DNA of 64,000 nucleotides, from contig VWPU01006159.1 in NCBI GenBank assembly GCA_013398955.1, forward strand, positions 1-64,000, given 5' to 3'. Within the stretch, counting starts at the first letter, position 1, and every line of letters starts with the position of its first letter. Of this stretch, positions 1-11,100 are shown one piece after another. This DNA is from Callaeas wilsoni. Its lineage: Eukaryota; Chordata; Aves; Passeriformes; Callaeidae. A program made the translations under genes and the position numbers. The notes below the pieces were generated by a model. That model had not been told where the DNA came from, ran no database searches, and saw nothing but the letters and a program-made list of their open reading frames with translations.

Positions 1-56
1 CCCCCCCACTGGCGGGAGCGAACGGTTTATCCCGGCCCCGCACCGCCAGCTCCGGG

Positions 57-70
57 CGCCATCTTGGGTG
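57..70 (-). promoter_or_regulatory. YY1-type motif
   Basis: The + strand reads GCGCCATCTTGGG, whose complement contains the YY1 core AAGATGGCGC. In vertebrate promoters this motif often lies just downstream of the transcription start in this orientation, which agrees with a leftward transcript starting to its right. Binding is inferred from the motif only. Confidence 0.4.
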
Positions 71-158
71 CGACTAAAACAACAAGTCTAAAACCCCCGA
101 CGGGTCCCCGCGGCGTCCCCGGGCCGCGCTGCCCTCCCGGACCGTCCCATCGCGTTAC

Positions 159-340
159 CTGAGGGGGTCCTGTGCGGGCGCCGCGCCCCGGCCGCCGCCG
201 CCGGCCCCGCAGCAGCCCCGAACCCCCCCACCTGTCCTCACCTCACAATGGTAGCTGCAGAACGGGGGGGGGGGGGGGGGGTGGGGCTGGCTGCCCGGGC
301 CTCATTACCATAATCTGCCTGGCAACAAGCGGCGTCGCGC
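159..340 (-). other. Possible non-coding first exon of the leftward gene
   Basis: Read on the minus strand there are two donor-like sites. One is CAG|GTAACG with the exon's last base at 159; the other is GAG|GTGAGG with the last base at 242. Both lie downstream, in the minus-strand sense, of an inverted CCAAT box at 345-349. The right-hand limit is a guess, because the transcription start cannot be read from sequence. The exon would be untranslated leader; I see no convincing start codon linked to a known protein. PRDM10 is inferred from conserved synteny. Confidence 0.3.
264..281 (+). repeat. Poly-G tract (18 G)
   Basis: An unbroken run of 18 G, followed by T and four more G, lies in the CpG island next to the proposed leftward exon. 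Shorter G runs occur at 438-447 and 494-504. Such runs can form G-quadruplexes and are prone to sequencing length errors. Confidence 0.85.
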
Positions 341-344
341 GCTG

Positions 345-349
345 ATTGG
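345..349 (-). promoter_or_regulatory. Inverted CCAAT box
   Basis: ATTGG within GCTGATTGGCTG is an NF-Y-type CCAAT box on the minus strand. It lies upstream of the proposed leftward first exon, at a plausible promoter distance. Confidence 0.45.
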
Positions 350-546
350 CTGAAACGCCTCCGTCAGCCACGATAGGGCACAGAACTCCTCAAGGGAAGG
401 CTCGAAGCGCCCGGGTCAGGGGGCCTGGGCGCGGGGTGGGGGGGGGGATGGGTGCGACGACACCCTATAATCCGTGAGAAGGGGAGCGGGATTGGGGGGG
501 GGGGTCCTCTGTCCGAGTTTTTACTCCCACCTTCGGGTGCTGGTGG

Positions 547-591
547 CCAATCAGAGGCTCGTTCTCATCCCCGCCAGGGAATCTCGCCAAT
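547..591 (+). promoter_or_regulatory. Pair of CCAAT boxes
   Basis: Two NF-Y-type sites, GGCCAATCAG and CGCCAATCAG, have CCAAT cores at 547-551 and 587-591, 40 bp apart. Both match the extended CCAATCA consensus. They could serve a rightward transcript or act on the leftward promoter, since NF-Y works in both orientations. Confidence 0.4.
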
Positions 592-3500
592 CAGGGCGCG
601 CTTTTCATCGCGGCGCTCCGCCCCCTCACTGGCGGAGGCAGTGTGGGCGCCCCGGGCAGTGCCCCCTACTGGGGGGTTGGGGAGGCCCCGGGCGCCCCCT
701 GGTGGTGGGAAGGGGCGGCGCGGCGACACCTCCCACACCCCTCACTCCGAATTTTCCAGGACAGGTGGGGCCGGGCCGATGCCCCGCTCCCTCGTGGATA
801 AGGAGGGGACTCCCAAACTTCTCGTGGGCTCCCAGCCGCAATGCTCTGCAGCCCCTTCAGCGCTATCTGGCAGCCCCTTGGAGCGTAATTACCTAAAATT
901 GTGTCAAAACCAGCGGATTCCACTGGAATTCTACTTCAAGCTAATAAACTAAAAGCTGAAATGTGAGTTATTAATATCTGTCAAAGAGAGATACTGCCAT
1001 GAGAAAATGCCCACAAAAGGGCTCCTTCTGCCTAAAACGACCCTAAATGGTGCTATAACTTAATTTTTTTCATGCACATGTGTCTGAATCCTAAATGTCT
1101 GCTCAAAGAAGGGTAATAATTACTATTGTTCAAAAATGTAACTAATTGGTCATTCCGGTGTGGTTACTGCCATACTTGTGTTGAGTATTTATCTATTTGT
1201 ATTATCGTGGCAAGGAAAAACATTCCTTTCTTATGCCTCATTTGCCATTAGCACACACTTGGGTAGCTCTTTAATCCAGTAGGTCAGTGGATATTTAAGC
1301 CAGACAATCCCTGTGTTTAGGATCTTTTAGTTTTATTCTATATGGTTTCATGGACTCTGTGTAATCCACTATTCACTGCAGTGTGGGCAGCTACAGATCC
1401 CGCAATGGGCCCTTGCAGCCAACTGACCAAAGCCCAGGAGGACAGGAAGTGGAAATTTGGGTTAAAAATTAATCACTACTTTTACAGACCTGGTTCTCCT
1501 CAGTCTCTGCGCTGGGAGAACAGTGAGAGGGTCAGCTCTTGGTGCCATTAAGTGTAACTCTCCATTAGGTCTGTCCTTTTAAAGCCTGGACTAGTCTTTC
1601 AAATTAAGAGCTGCTGTTATAAATTGAAATCATTCCTTGTTCTACTGACCCCCTTCCATGAGCAATCAAAATTTCAAAAACAGCCCACAGAGGTACAAAT
1701 TTTCTAAATTGTGCTTATGAACTTGATCTTAAAATGTTAGATATGGGTTTTAAACCTCAAGTCAGCAGAATTTGTTTAATTTAGAAGTTTGTTGGTTTTT
1801 TTCCCCTTAACTATACTTCTTTACATCTCTGGGCAGTTCTCTTAATTTAAATTATGGGAATCATAGAGCCAGTGTATTTCTCTGTCCTGTAAAACGAGTT
1901 TGAATTTCATTATACCATGCTGAAACTTTAGGAAAACAAGTACTACAAGGAAATACATATAACAGCAAGCAAAACTGCTTTATTTCTTATAAATTTTAAA
2001 AGTTGCATGTATTACTTTTTTAAAAATCAAAGTGCATTTTTATTTGGGGTCTCCAAGAGTCTCCCTAACATTTTTAACGTCTTGCTGGCTCCACCAGAAG
2101 AGATGTAGTCCCACAATGGAATACAGAACAGTGCCCTTTCCTGAAACAGGGTTCATATTGAAAGTAGTTCCACAGGTTATTTTTTTACCTTTGTAGTCAA
2201 ATCAGTGCAAGTTCACCATGAATGTACCAAGCTGCCAGATGCTGGTCTGATTCATCCCCTCCAGTATCCAGCATCTGATGTAATGCCTATTGTAATTCCC
2301 AAATTTCATGTGTTGTTTCTGATGCTCCAGCACAGGCTTTGTTTTCCCAACAGCTTTGTACTGGCAGAGAGAGAGGCTTTCACATGAGGTTAATTTATTT
2401 ATTTCTAATCTGCATAGTTCAAGTGAACTACGTGAAATACCCCCCTTCACCTCCAGTCTGGAATGTGCTGTAACCCTCCTGAAAATCTTCCTTTCTGTGC
2501 TCAGATCCCTGCATCATCTCATTTGGATGCTGCTGCAGCAATTTCTCTCATCTTGCCTGGTCTGTCTCTTCCCTCTGGTCACTCCAGCGCTCACTCTTCC
2601 ACTAGTTCCCACATAGAAGCAAGTGTACTGACAGTCTTCTCCCCCCTTTTCAGATTCCAGGTGGAAAAGCATACAGGAACTCCACCCCATTTAATTTACT
2701 CACGAGTATCTTTTTGCTCTCTTTCCTTTGGACCTCCACACCCCCTTCCTTTCACCTAGAAAAACTATTCCTAAGTCTCTGCCTTAAAAACAAGCCTCCC
2801 ACACCTGGACCCCACTCCCTAAAGCTGCTCCCCAACCCTCTCTCAGACCCCCTAGAAAGATTTTCTGTTTTTTCCCCATCTATATGGATGTTTCAGGTTT
2901 TGTGGAGGTTATTGAATTTTTCTCCATGACATAATCTTGTTTGAGGAGCACATAGATTAAGCATGACAAAGAAAAATGCTCAAGTGCTCTAAACTCATTT
3001 AAGTTACAGAAGCAGCCACTGCCTCCCTGGCCCTGGTGACCTCCCAGTCTCATTCTGTGCATGACAAGTAGGTACTTAGGTCTAGATTCCCAAATTAAAC
3101 TGCACATGGAATTGGGCTATGCTTTGTGGCACCCACTTCCCACCCCTCATGCAAGTTAGCAGCTGGCTGTGATTTAAAACTCCAGTCTGGAAGATGGGAA
3201 AACTTCAGCTCTTCCCCTGTCTCTTACAACCTGCTAAATTATAATGCAACTGAAATGTAATTACTTTTTATCCTGCACAGAGAATACAAACATGAATTCA
3301 CTAGTTTAGAGTAAGCCACAATAAATTTAATTAAAGTGGCCTCATGTAAAACACAAGTACAATAAAGTTATTTTATTTTGGTTCTCAGGATCATTCCTCC
3401 CCCCAAAAATTAGTCTGGTTTTTTTTAACATGCTGAATTAATCCCTTTAACTGCAAGAAAAAAATTGACAAAAACAAGTTTGAGGGTATTGTAATAGCAT

Positions 3501-5925
3501 CTGCATCAACTCAAAATTTTAGATTTTATTTTAAATGAAAAAACATACCATTAGCTAAAGCATTTCACCTCATACATTCACTATTGTCTCTCTTTTTGCC
3601 TGATTTGTCCCCAACCAAGCAGCATTTACCCCTCAATATTTAATAATAAAGAGGCACAGAAATAAGCCAGGAAACAACTTGCATCACCCCCCCAGCCCCC
3701 TTATCTTCACTGGCCATTTGGTAAAAGATACAGCAAGTTTTAGGAAAAGGCAGCTTTTCAGTTCATCGAAAATCTATTTAGCAAAGCCCTGCTGGGGTGT
3801 TGGGATAGGAAAAGTGAGTCCTGATGCCAAAATGCCTGCAGGGAAAATATTTTGCCACTCAGACACCAGTATCTCCCTGACTCCATTGGAACAATATTTA
3901 TAAAGGCAGCTGCTACTCCTGATGATGCCTTGAGATCTCATGATTTTAAGGAGATAGAAATCAACTGGGAGTTTGGCATTTCACAGCTTTTGCTGCAAAC
4001 TATCTCTTTGCAAGATTCTGCAGAATTAGAAAGGGATTTTTCCTACTTGGGCTCGGCTGCTCCTGTGGAGCCCCAGCCTTTCCATAGGCAGCACATTGTG
4101 GTCCTAGTTGGCCCAGCTAAGGCAAGTACAGGAACTCCAGTGCAACCCAGTTCTTTGCATTGCCAGACTTGTTCATTCTTCGAGCATTTCCCAGAAATCT
4201 GTGCTGGACAGATGTAGTTCAACTTCAAATCCAGGTCAGCTACTTCTTTAGCTGGGATTACTGTTGATTTAGTGCACACATTTCTTCTCTGGGAAGGATC
4301 TCAGCTACTGTGATCCTGACAGCAGTGAACTGCCAGCACCCAGCACTACCAGCTGATTTCCCACTGGAGTTCAGGTCTCTCCCCTGCCCAGCCCTGGTTG
4401 TGTGGAAGCGTTGCCATTAGTAGGAAATAATTTATGCATCAACTGCAAAGTAAACACAGAGGGTGTTTGGGTTTCCTTTCCATTAAGCAGGCAAGAATGA
4501 CTCAGGAAACTCTCCATGCTTTGGGATATTTCTGAGTTCACTAGAAAATTAAATAAAGGTTTAATATTCGCTATTAAAATTATTCCTATCATGCTTTATA
4601 CAAGAATTCTAATTTTTCCAGAAGATTTGTCTCTAGCACTGGGGAAGGATTTGATACAGCCTTTGACAGCATTTTTCAGAATGTGGTGATGACAGTCAGC
4701 TTTCCCCCACCTCTGTGGGGAAAGAAGGGATCTTCAGAGATCTTCCTCCTGCTTCTGCATGCATACATTTGGTAGATGAATAAAAGAGGCAACATAAAAA
4801 CATGTTCAGTGATAACTTATGGTGGATGTGTAGACAGCAGCCACCTTTTCTTTTTAAAAAATTATATTTTAAGATTTAATTTAGTACAGGTACTGACTCT
4901 ATACTCTGTTTATCTTGGCTTTTTATAGAACAGCTAAAAGTAAGTCTCCTAGCTGGGAAAACTCTGTATCCTTTTTCAGTTTGTATAAGGATAAAAATAC
5001 TTATCTGTCAGATGGTCAGTCTTCCTCCTTCTGCAGAAGTTAGAAAGTAGAATTCTGACCTTCTCATGGATGTAGGAGCTTGGCAAAGGGTTTCCAAGCT
5101 ACCAAGTCTTCTCCATCACAGACACCTCAGTGTATAACCTGAGAAGGCTTTCCCTAATGAGAAATAGAGACTTTTATTCTTGCAGTTTTGAACAAGAGAC
5201 TAAAAACATCACTGAAGACAAGTTGGTTCTTTTTTCTAAAGTCTGTTTCTACTTTTTTCACGCTTTTTAAGTAGGGTCTTTATCCTTGCCCCAGTGTTTA
5301 CTCTCCCGATGTATTTATAGACAGCAGTCACATCTTCCCCGAGGTTTGTTTTGTCAGACTACACAAACCATGTTTCTTTCCTTTCCTCCTGTCTAACACA
5401 TTCCTCATTCCCAGCTGTCTGCCCAGCCGCTCTGCTCTAGTGGGGCAACAGGGTTTTTACAGAGAAAATTTCACCATAGATGATGCAGTTTTAGAAACAG
5501 ATTGATTTTTAAGGGCAAAAAATATCCCCTGCGATATCTCCAGCTCTTATCTAAAAGTCTGGATTTCCAAGCTTGTGGAAATACTCAACAGTTCCCATTC
5601 CATCCTTCACCACCTATAGAAGATGACTAAGGTTCTTCTAGAAATGGTATACAGAGAGCATTCAAAAATACAGGTCAGCAGGCCAGTTCAAGAGTACAGG
5701 GCAGACCTGAATCCAAAATTAGATTAAATTTGCATATCATTGTGTGGGCTGGTAATAAACTAAGACAAAATCCATTAGTAACTTACCCAGTCCAGATCAA
5801 TGGAACAGATTCAAGATCCATAGCCAGTTACAGTTGATACTAAGCTGGAACCCAATACTCCTCTAGAATTACTCAGACAAGGGGTGACAGCCCTGAGCTC
5901 GGCTGAAAATAGGACTCCTGAGCTT

Positions 5926-5939
5926 GGGGGGGGGGGGGG
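5926..5939 (+). repeat. Poly-G tract (14 G)
   Basis: A run of 14 G in otherwise ordinary intergenic sequence. It is a mononucleotide microsatellite and its length is likely to vary or be mis-sequenced. Confidence 0.85.
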
Positions 5940-8002
5940 TGGTCCGAGGTGAAGCTGCTCAGGATCAGGAGGATTTATTAGTGGCCTCAGAAGTTTAACT
6001 TGGTGCTGTACTGCTGTTCAGGTGCTGAAAGTAGAGCTTAGTCCTGACTTAGCCCTGGGTTCTGGGAGAAGTTTGTTTGGCTTTTTTTTCATAAAGATGT
6101 AATTCAAGTCTGTCTTAAATCTAATATTTGTATCATTGCCCTATTTGTTAACAGCTTATAGGACTGGTGCAAAAAAAAAATTACGGTTGTGGTTGGGGTT
6201 TTTTTTTCCTTAATTTTAAGCCTTTACTTACCATAGTCTCAAGTCCTTCCTTAAGTTTTTATCATAACGTGTTAAAAATTAGGTCTTTGGAAAGAAAAAC
6301 ACTGCTGACGTTTTCTTACAGTGTTCTGGGACTTTAAGTGGAAGAATCCCCCCTTATGGCATGTGGGTGGGGTTGTGTTGCTTGTCAGCACCTTGGGAAC
6401 TGGGGTTTCCTGTGTGAGTCCTGACCCTGTAGCAGGTGCTGTCTGAGCAGACCCTGGGACTGGTGTAATTTTGGACTGTATTCAAAGTATTTTTGCAGCG
6501 TGGTTCTTTGCAGTTGGATGTGTCCTTCAAGTGGGTGGTTGTCTGGGTAGAAGAGAGATGTTTGTTTAGTGAGTGATTAGTTTAAAAGGATGGAATGTTT
6601 TCCAACTTAACTGAGTTGCAAGGTAAGTATATTCCACCCACGCTGTAGACAGATACCTGAATGCCTTTGAAAACAACTGGTTTAGGAGAACAGGAGGAAT
6701 CAAATGGAGCAAGTGCCAGGATTTGTCAGGGAGTTAATGCTGCCTTATCTCTGAAGCTGATAAAAACCAAATGATATCATCACAGACAGCCAGTAAGACT
6801 GAAGCTGCAGTCTCTGCCCTGGTGCAGATGGCTACAAATAAGAAACTTCTGTAGTCACACAGACAGGAAAAACATAAAAATGTGCTGTTCAGGGGAAAAG
6901 CACAGAGCTGCCCAGAGCAGGGAATGCTGGCAGGGCTTCTGCTGTGTTTCAGTGAAACGATATTGGAGGAAGGATGCAAATACTATAGCCTGTGAAGAAA
7001 TAACAAATTTGCTTCCCCAAAATCTTTTAGTGGACAGAACATAACCTAATTATCTTGAGCCAGTCTTTTTTCAGGAAATAATCCTCATTGTCAAAGCTCA
7101 GGTGATGTTATCCAGGTGCACCCAAATGTTATGTATTCCAGGTATGCCCAGGCACCTGGCCAGCCTGAGCCAAAACAAAGGTGTTTTCTTCAGAGCAGCG
7201 GATTTACAGGTAAAGTTATCATAGGACTTTGCTTTTCTCTGATATTATGGAATTGTTCAACTGTTGCTTTGAACTCCTGTAACCCCAGCCTGCACACAGT
7301 GGAAAAATTCCAGATTTGCTTGCCTGAGCATGAGGCTGCAGTTCACAATAAAAGTTTTACTGCAGCTCCAGCTGAGAGTGCTCGTGTGTCCTGCGTCATG
7401 TCAAGTTTGCTCTGCCTTCATTTTGCAGGGATCCCCCTGGAGACTTGCTTCCAGTATTTGCTGTTAGAGTACAATTGGTATTTCCCAGGTCCCTAAAACC
7501 TATTTGCTTGCAAAGAGTGTCTCTAAAGCCAGTACACCCCAGTGGGAGCTCAGGTAGGATCTGGACTCTTTGGGTTTATCAAAAGATCCCAGACTCTGAT
7601 CCCTGATTTCCAAAATCTGCTGATTAGTGAATTTGCCTGAATAATAGAGCATGATAATAGCAATGGCATTTCTCAAAGCAAATTTGGAGTAATTTTAATC
7701 AGAAGACTTGCCTGCTGCTGGCCCAGCCCCTCAGTAGCTGATTTTTACACTGAAATGTCTTTGCCACTGTGGTAAGATTATCTTGAAAGTTATTCTTATA
7801 GTTGCTGAGGTATTCAGGAGGGCAAAGGACAGGAATAGGCCTAAGATGACAAGGTCATTTTTCACTACTCGGATCAGCTTGATATGGGCTGAATTCATCT
7901 CCCTGGCAAGTTCTGTTTCACCCGAGAATACCCTAAAAGTTGAATGAGCTGCTTCACATCCTAGTGATTCTCCTTAACCTCAAAAGGTTATAAATGTGCA
8001 GA

Positions 8003-8166
8003 GAAGAGAAGCTGTAGCTGCCCCATCCCTGGAAGTGTTTACAGCCATGTTGGATGGGGCTCGGAGCAACCTGGTCTAGTAGAAGGTCTCCCTGCCAATG
8101 GCAGGGGTGGAATGGGATGGGCTTTGAGGTCCCTTCCAATCCAAACCATTCTGAGATTCTGTGATT
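8003..8166 (+). mobile_element. CR1 LINE, 3'-end fragment
   Basis: The sequence follows the typical avian CR1 3' end. It has the GCTG(T)AGCTGCCCCATCCCTGG segment, then the stretch around TTGGATGGGGCTCGGAGCAA, then a short palindromic CCTGCC-GGCAGG block, and ends in imperfect copies of the octamer repeat ATTCTGAG/ATTCTGTG. Only the 3' untranslated part is present, with no reverse transcriptase, as expected for a 5'-truncated CR1 copy. It is diverged and inactive. Confidence 0.88.
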
Positions 8167-11100
8167 TCCTGTATTCATCTTTGCAATGAATTTCACATCC
8201 TGGCTCCCCTTCTCTGCTCCTTCCTCATTAATTCCATGCAGAACTTTTGGGAACTATGCTGGCGATGCCCGTTTCCCTTTTTTCCCCCATCACTTACCTA
8301 CTTTTATTTTGGCCTGCTCACTTTCTCTTTTAGTGTAGAAAAAAGTATTTTAAAATGATACTATTTAATTTAGTATAGAGCAACTGCAACACAGTGAAAC
8401 CACACAGAAAGGGTAATTAAGACTGAAAGTCAATTCAGTATTTTTGTGGCACCTGCTGGGAATTTATCTCCTTTCAAAATTTTTCTCCAGGTTTTATTTC
8501 ACAGCTGACATGTTGGTTGATGACAGAAATATGAAATAAAAAGGAATGAAAGAGCCCTGTGCTGTACAGAATGCTGGCTTCTCTCAGCATGGAATACTCA
8601 ACAGTGAATCATGCAATTGTTGAAAAGCTATTGGCAAACACTGGAGTTGAAGGTGGAAACAAGACATAATGTGCAATATTTTTCTTTCCCTGACTTTAAA
8701 GAAACATCTTCCCAACAAAGACAACAACTTACATAGCCATAAACTCATTTGAATCTTGTTTTTCATTGCTGTATTTCTTGGATGCTCCTTTGGTAAATGA
8801 TTTCCTGCTCCGTGCCAGATGCTGTTTCCATTCACAATGAAGTAACAGTCCTCTGTGAGTGATATCACAGTACCATACCACAACCCTTATTGTGACTTCT
8901 CAAATTTAACACACTGAAACACGTTCTTTGTTGATTGTTTGGGGACTTTCAGATCTAGGCTTTGACTGAAGTCAGTCTAACAAAAAAAGAAAAAAAGAAA
9001 AAGAGAGAACAGAGCCTGGAGAACTTGGACAGTTTGCAATGTGCAGAAAAACATGGAAACGAAAGGCAAAAAGGAAAAGTTAGACTATTTGATATATTCT
9101 TGTACAGACAGAGGGAAAGCTTGAAATAAGGCTTGTCTGAGTTACTGGTTTTTAGGTTTTGAGGTGGTACAGATATTTAATTACTGACCTTGCCAAGAGA
9201 TCTACCCATGTGCTTTGCTGGATGATCCAGCTGATCCTGGATCAGCACATCGTGTTGGCCAAGGGAACACCTGACTTGGGGGCTGCTCCCCTTTCACCCC
9301 CCATGTGTGCTCCCTGGCCACAGCTCTGCGCTCTCGCGCCAAAGGAAGTGTATCCAAATACAAATAATTTCTAGCTTATCAACCTGATCCCAGGTTTACG
9401 CTCCTCTAAACATAGACCAGGAACTTTGCAGTTGCCTGTTGTGATCTGTAGTTTTCATCTCATGCTGATGCAGTTCCATCCTTTGCTGGGATAAGGTTTA
9501 TGAAAACTGGTGGATGTGTTTGTGCCAGTGTCCGTGTGCATAGAAGTGATTCTTTTGAAGGGTTATGTAAAGATATATTTTCCAGAAGACAGAACAAATA
9601 GAAGGAATCCAGTTGAGTTAGTTAAGGCCTAATCGTGCAAGGAGGGGAGCACTCTGAATTTTAAATGCAGATTAGAGCACTTGCATCCCCAGGTCCCTGT
9701 AAGGTTGCAAGGGTGTATCTGTGCGCATATGTGTTTAAGCATAAATTGATCTAAGGCCATAATTATATATGCTTTTTTTTTCCCCCCCCCTTAGAAGTAA
9801 AATGGTAGTTATGAAAAAGAAAGGGAGATGGAAGACAGTCCTTTTGCAGTTGGTAAGTGAATATTGATTTAACATCTTTGCTAAGCAGCTACTTTTTTTG
9901 GATTGCTTTTTAGCTTTCCCAGTCGACAAGCAAATGGGTCTGTCATCCAGCTGTATTTTCAGTAAATACGGAAAAGGTCTTGTTAGATTTCTTAACAGAA
10001 ATGAGGGCGTTATTTATCATACCCAGTGTTTAAATATGCTGATCTATGAGATTTTAAAAGATAGAAAATCTGGTAAATTTTGCCCTTGTTGTTGTCCACT
10101 GAGAGTATACCAGGTAATATGTTGAGGAAGAATTTAGCCAAAAGCAGTTTTGAGGGAAATTATTAAAATACAGATAAATGAAGATGTCTGCTGACCCCAA
10201 GAATCTGCATTCTTGTGGTGAAGGATTCATTACTCTCGCTGCAGTGCTTTCTGATGTATATTTTTGTATCATCATTTCCCATTTTAAATTCAGCTCTTAA
10301 ATCCCAAAAGGGTATTAAGACCAGCTATTTGCATTTTAAAGGGAAAACTCAAACCTCAATAGAGTGCTCTACTTAAGCCTCCTTTTCTCTAATTTAGCCA
10401 GTGAGCTACATCTTGGTGGAGACCTTAGGGAGTCAACCAAGTGACTGGGACAAGGCAGGAAAGCTTAGAGTTGGAGGAAGCCTTGTAATTTGCTTCCAAA
10501 AATGCTGAATACCCTGATACCAGTGAGAAGCTCTCCTGCAAAATGGTGGTTTTCATTATTGTGGTGCAAAATGTCTTTAATGTTGGGAGGAGAAAAGGGA
10601 TCTTCAAGCCTTGGCAAGCTGCGATGGCAAAAGACACAGGCTGTTCTCCCTTTCCATGAGGGAAAATGATGGTAAAATAAAAAGAGTAACTTCAAATTCA
10701 GCCCTTTGCAAGATGTAGGAAAAGCCTATTGGAAAGTTGCAGGACAGGGATTTCGTTAAAGATCTCTTGGGAGCTGACTCATCTTCTGAGAAAAGGTAAT
10801 TCAGAAAGAGGCTGTTCTCCCCCTCAGGCCACAGATTTGGGGTGGAAGTTGTAGGCGGTCCCCTCCTTCCCTTGGAGACACTGGGATTCAGCTTCTACTC
10901 ACATCCTAATTCCTTTCAGCTGTGTCCTGCTCTTTGCCTTTATTCAGCTGACACTGACTTCAAATACATGTATTTCTTTATTTCTTATCGCCAAGAGAAC
11001 CTATATTCAAACTTCTTGCTGCCTTAGGAGTTTAAAAGCTGCCTAAGCACTGCTACATCTCACTTCTTGTGGCCCTCCATAGAACTCTGTTTCCAAAGGT

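Larger units (their letters stand above)
1..800. promoter_or_regulatory. CpG island, probably the promoter of a leftward gene (PRDM10 by synteny)
   Basis: The first 800 bases are very GC- and CpG-rich, unlike the AT-rich DNA that follows. They contain one inverted CCAAT box (345-349), two direct CCAAT boxes (547-551, 587-591), a YY1-type motif and several long G runs; no TATA box is evident. Minus-strand splice-donor-like sequences at about 159 and 242 suggest that a first exon is transcribed leftward. In vertebrates PRDM10 usually lies head-to-head upstream of APLP2, so it is the best candidate, but this rests on known gene order only. No PRDM10 coding sequence is visible. Transcription in both directions is possible. 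Confidence 0.6.

Noticed and set aside
452..952. Open frame of 166 codons across the left CpG island
   Set aside because: GC-rich DNA has few stops; the translation is low-complexity Gly/Pro/Arg without domain features.
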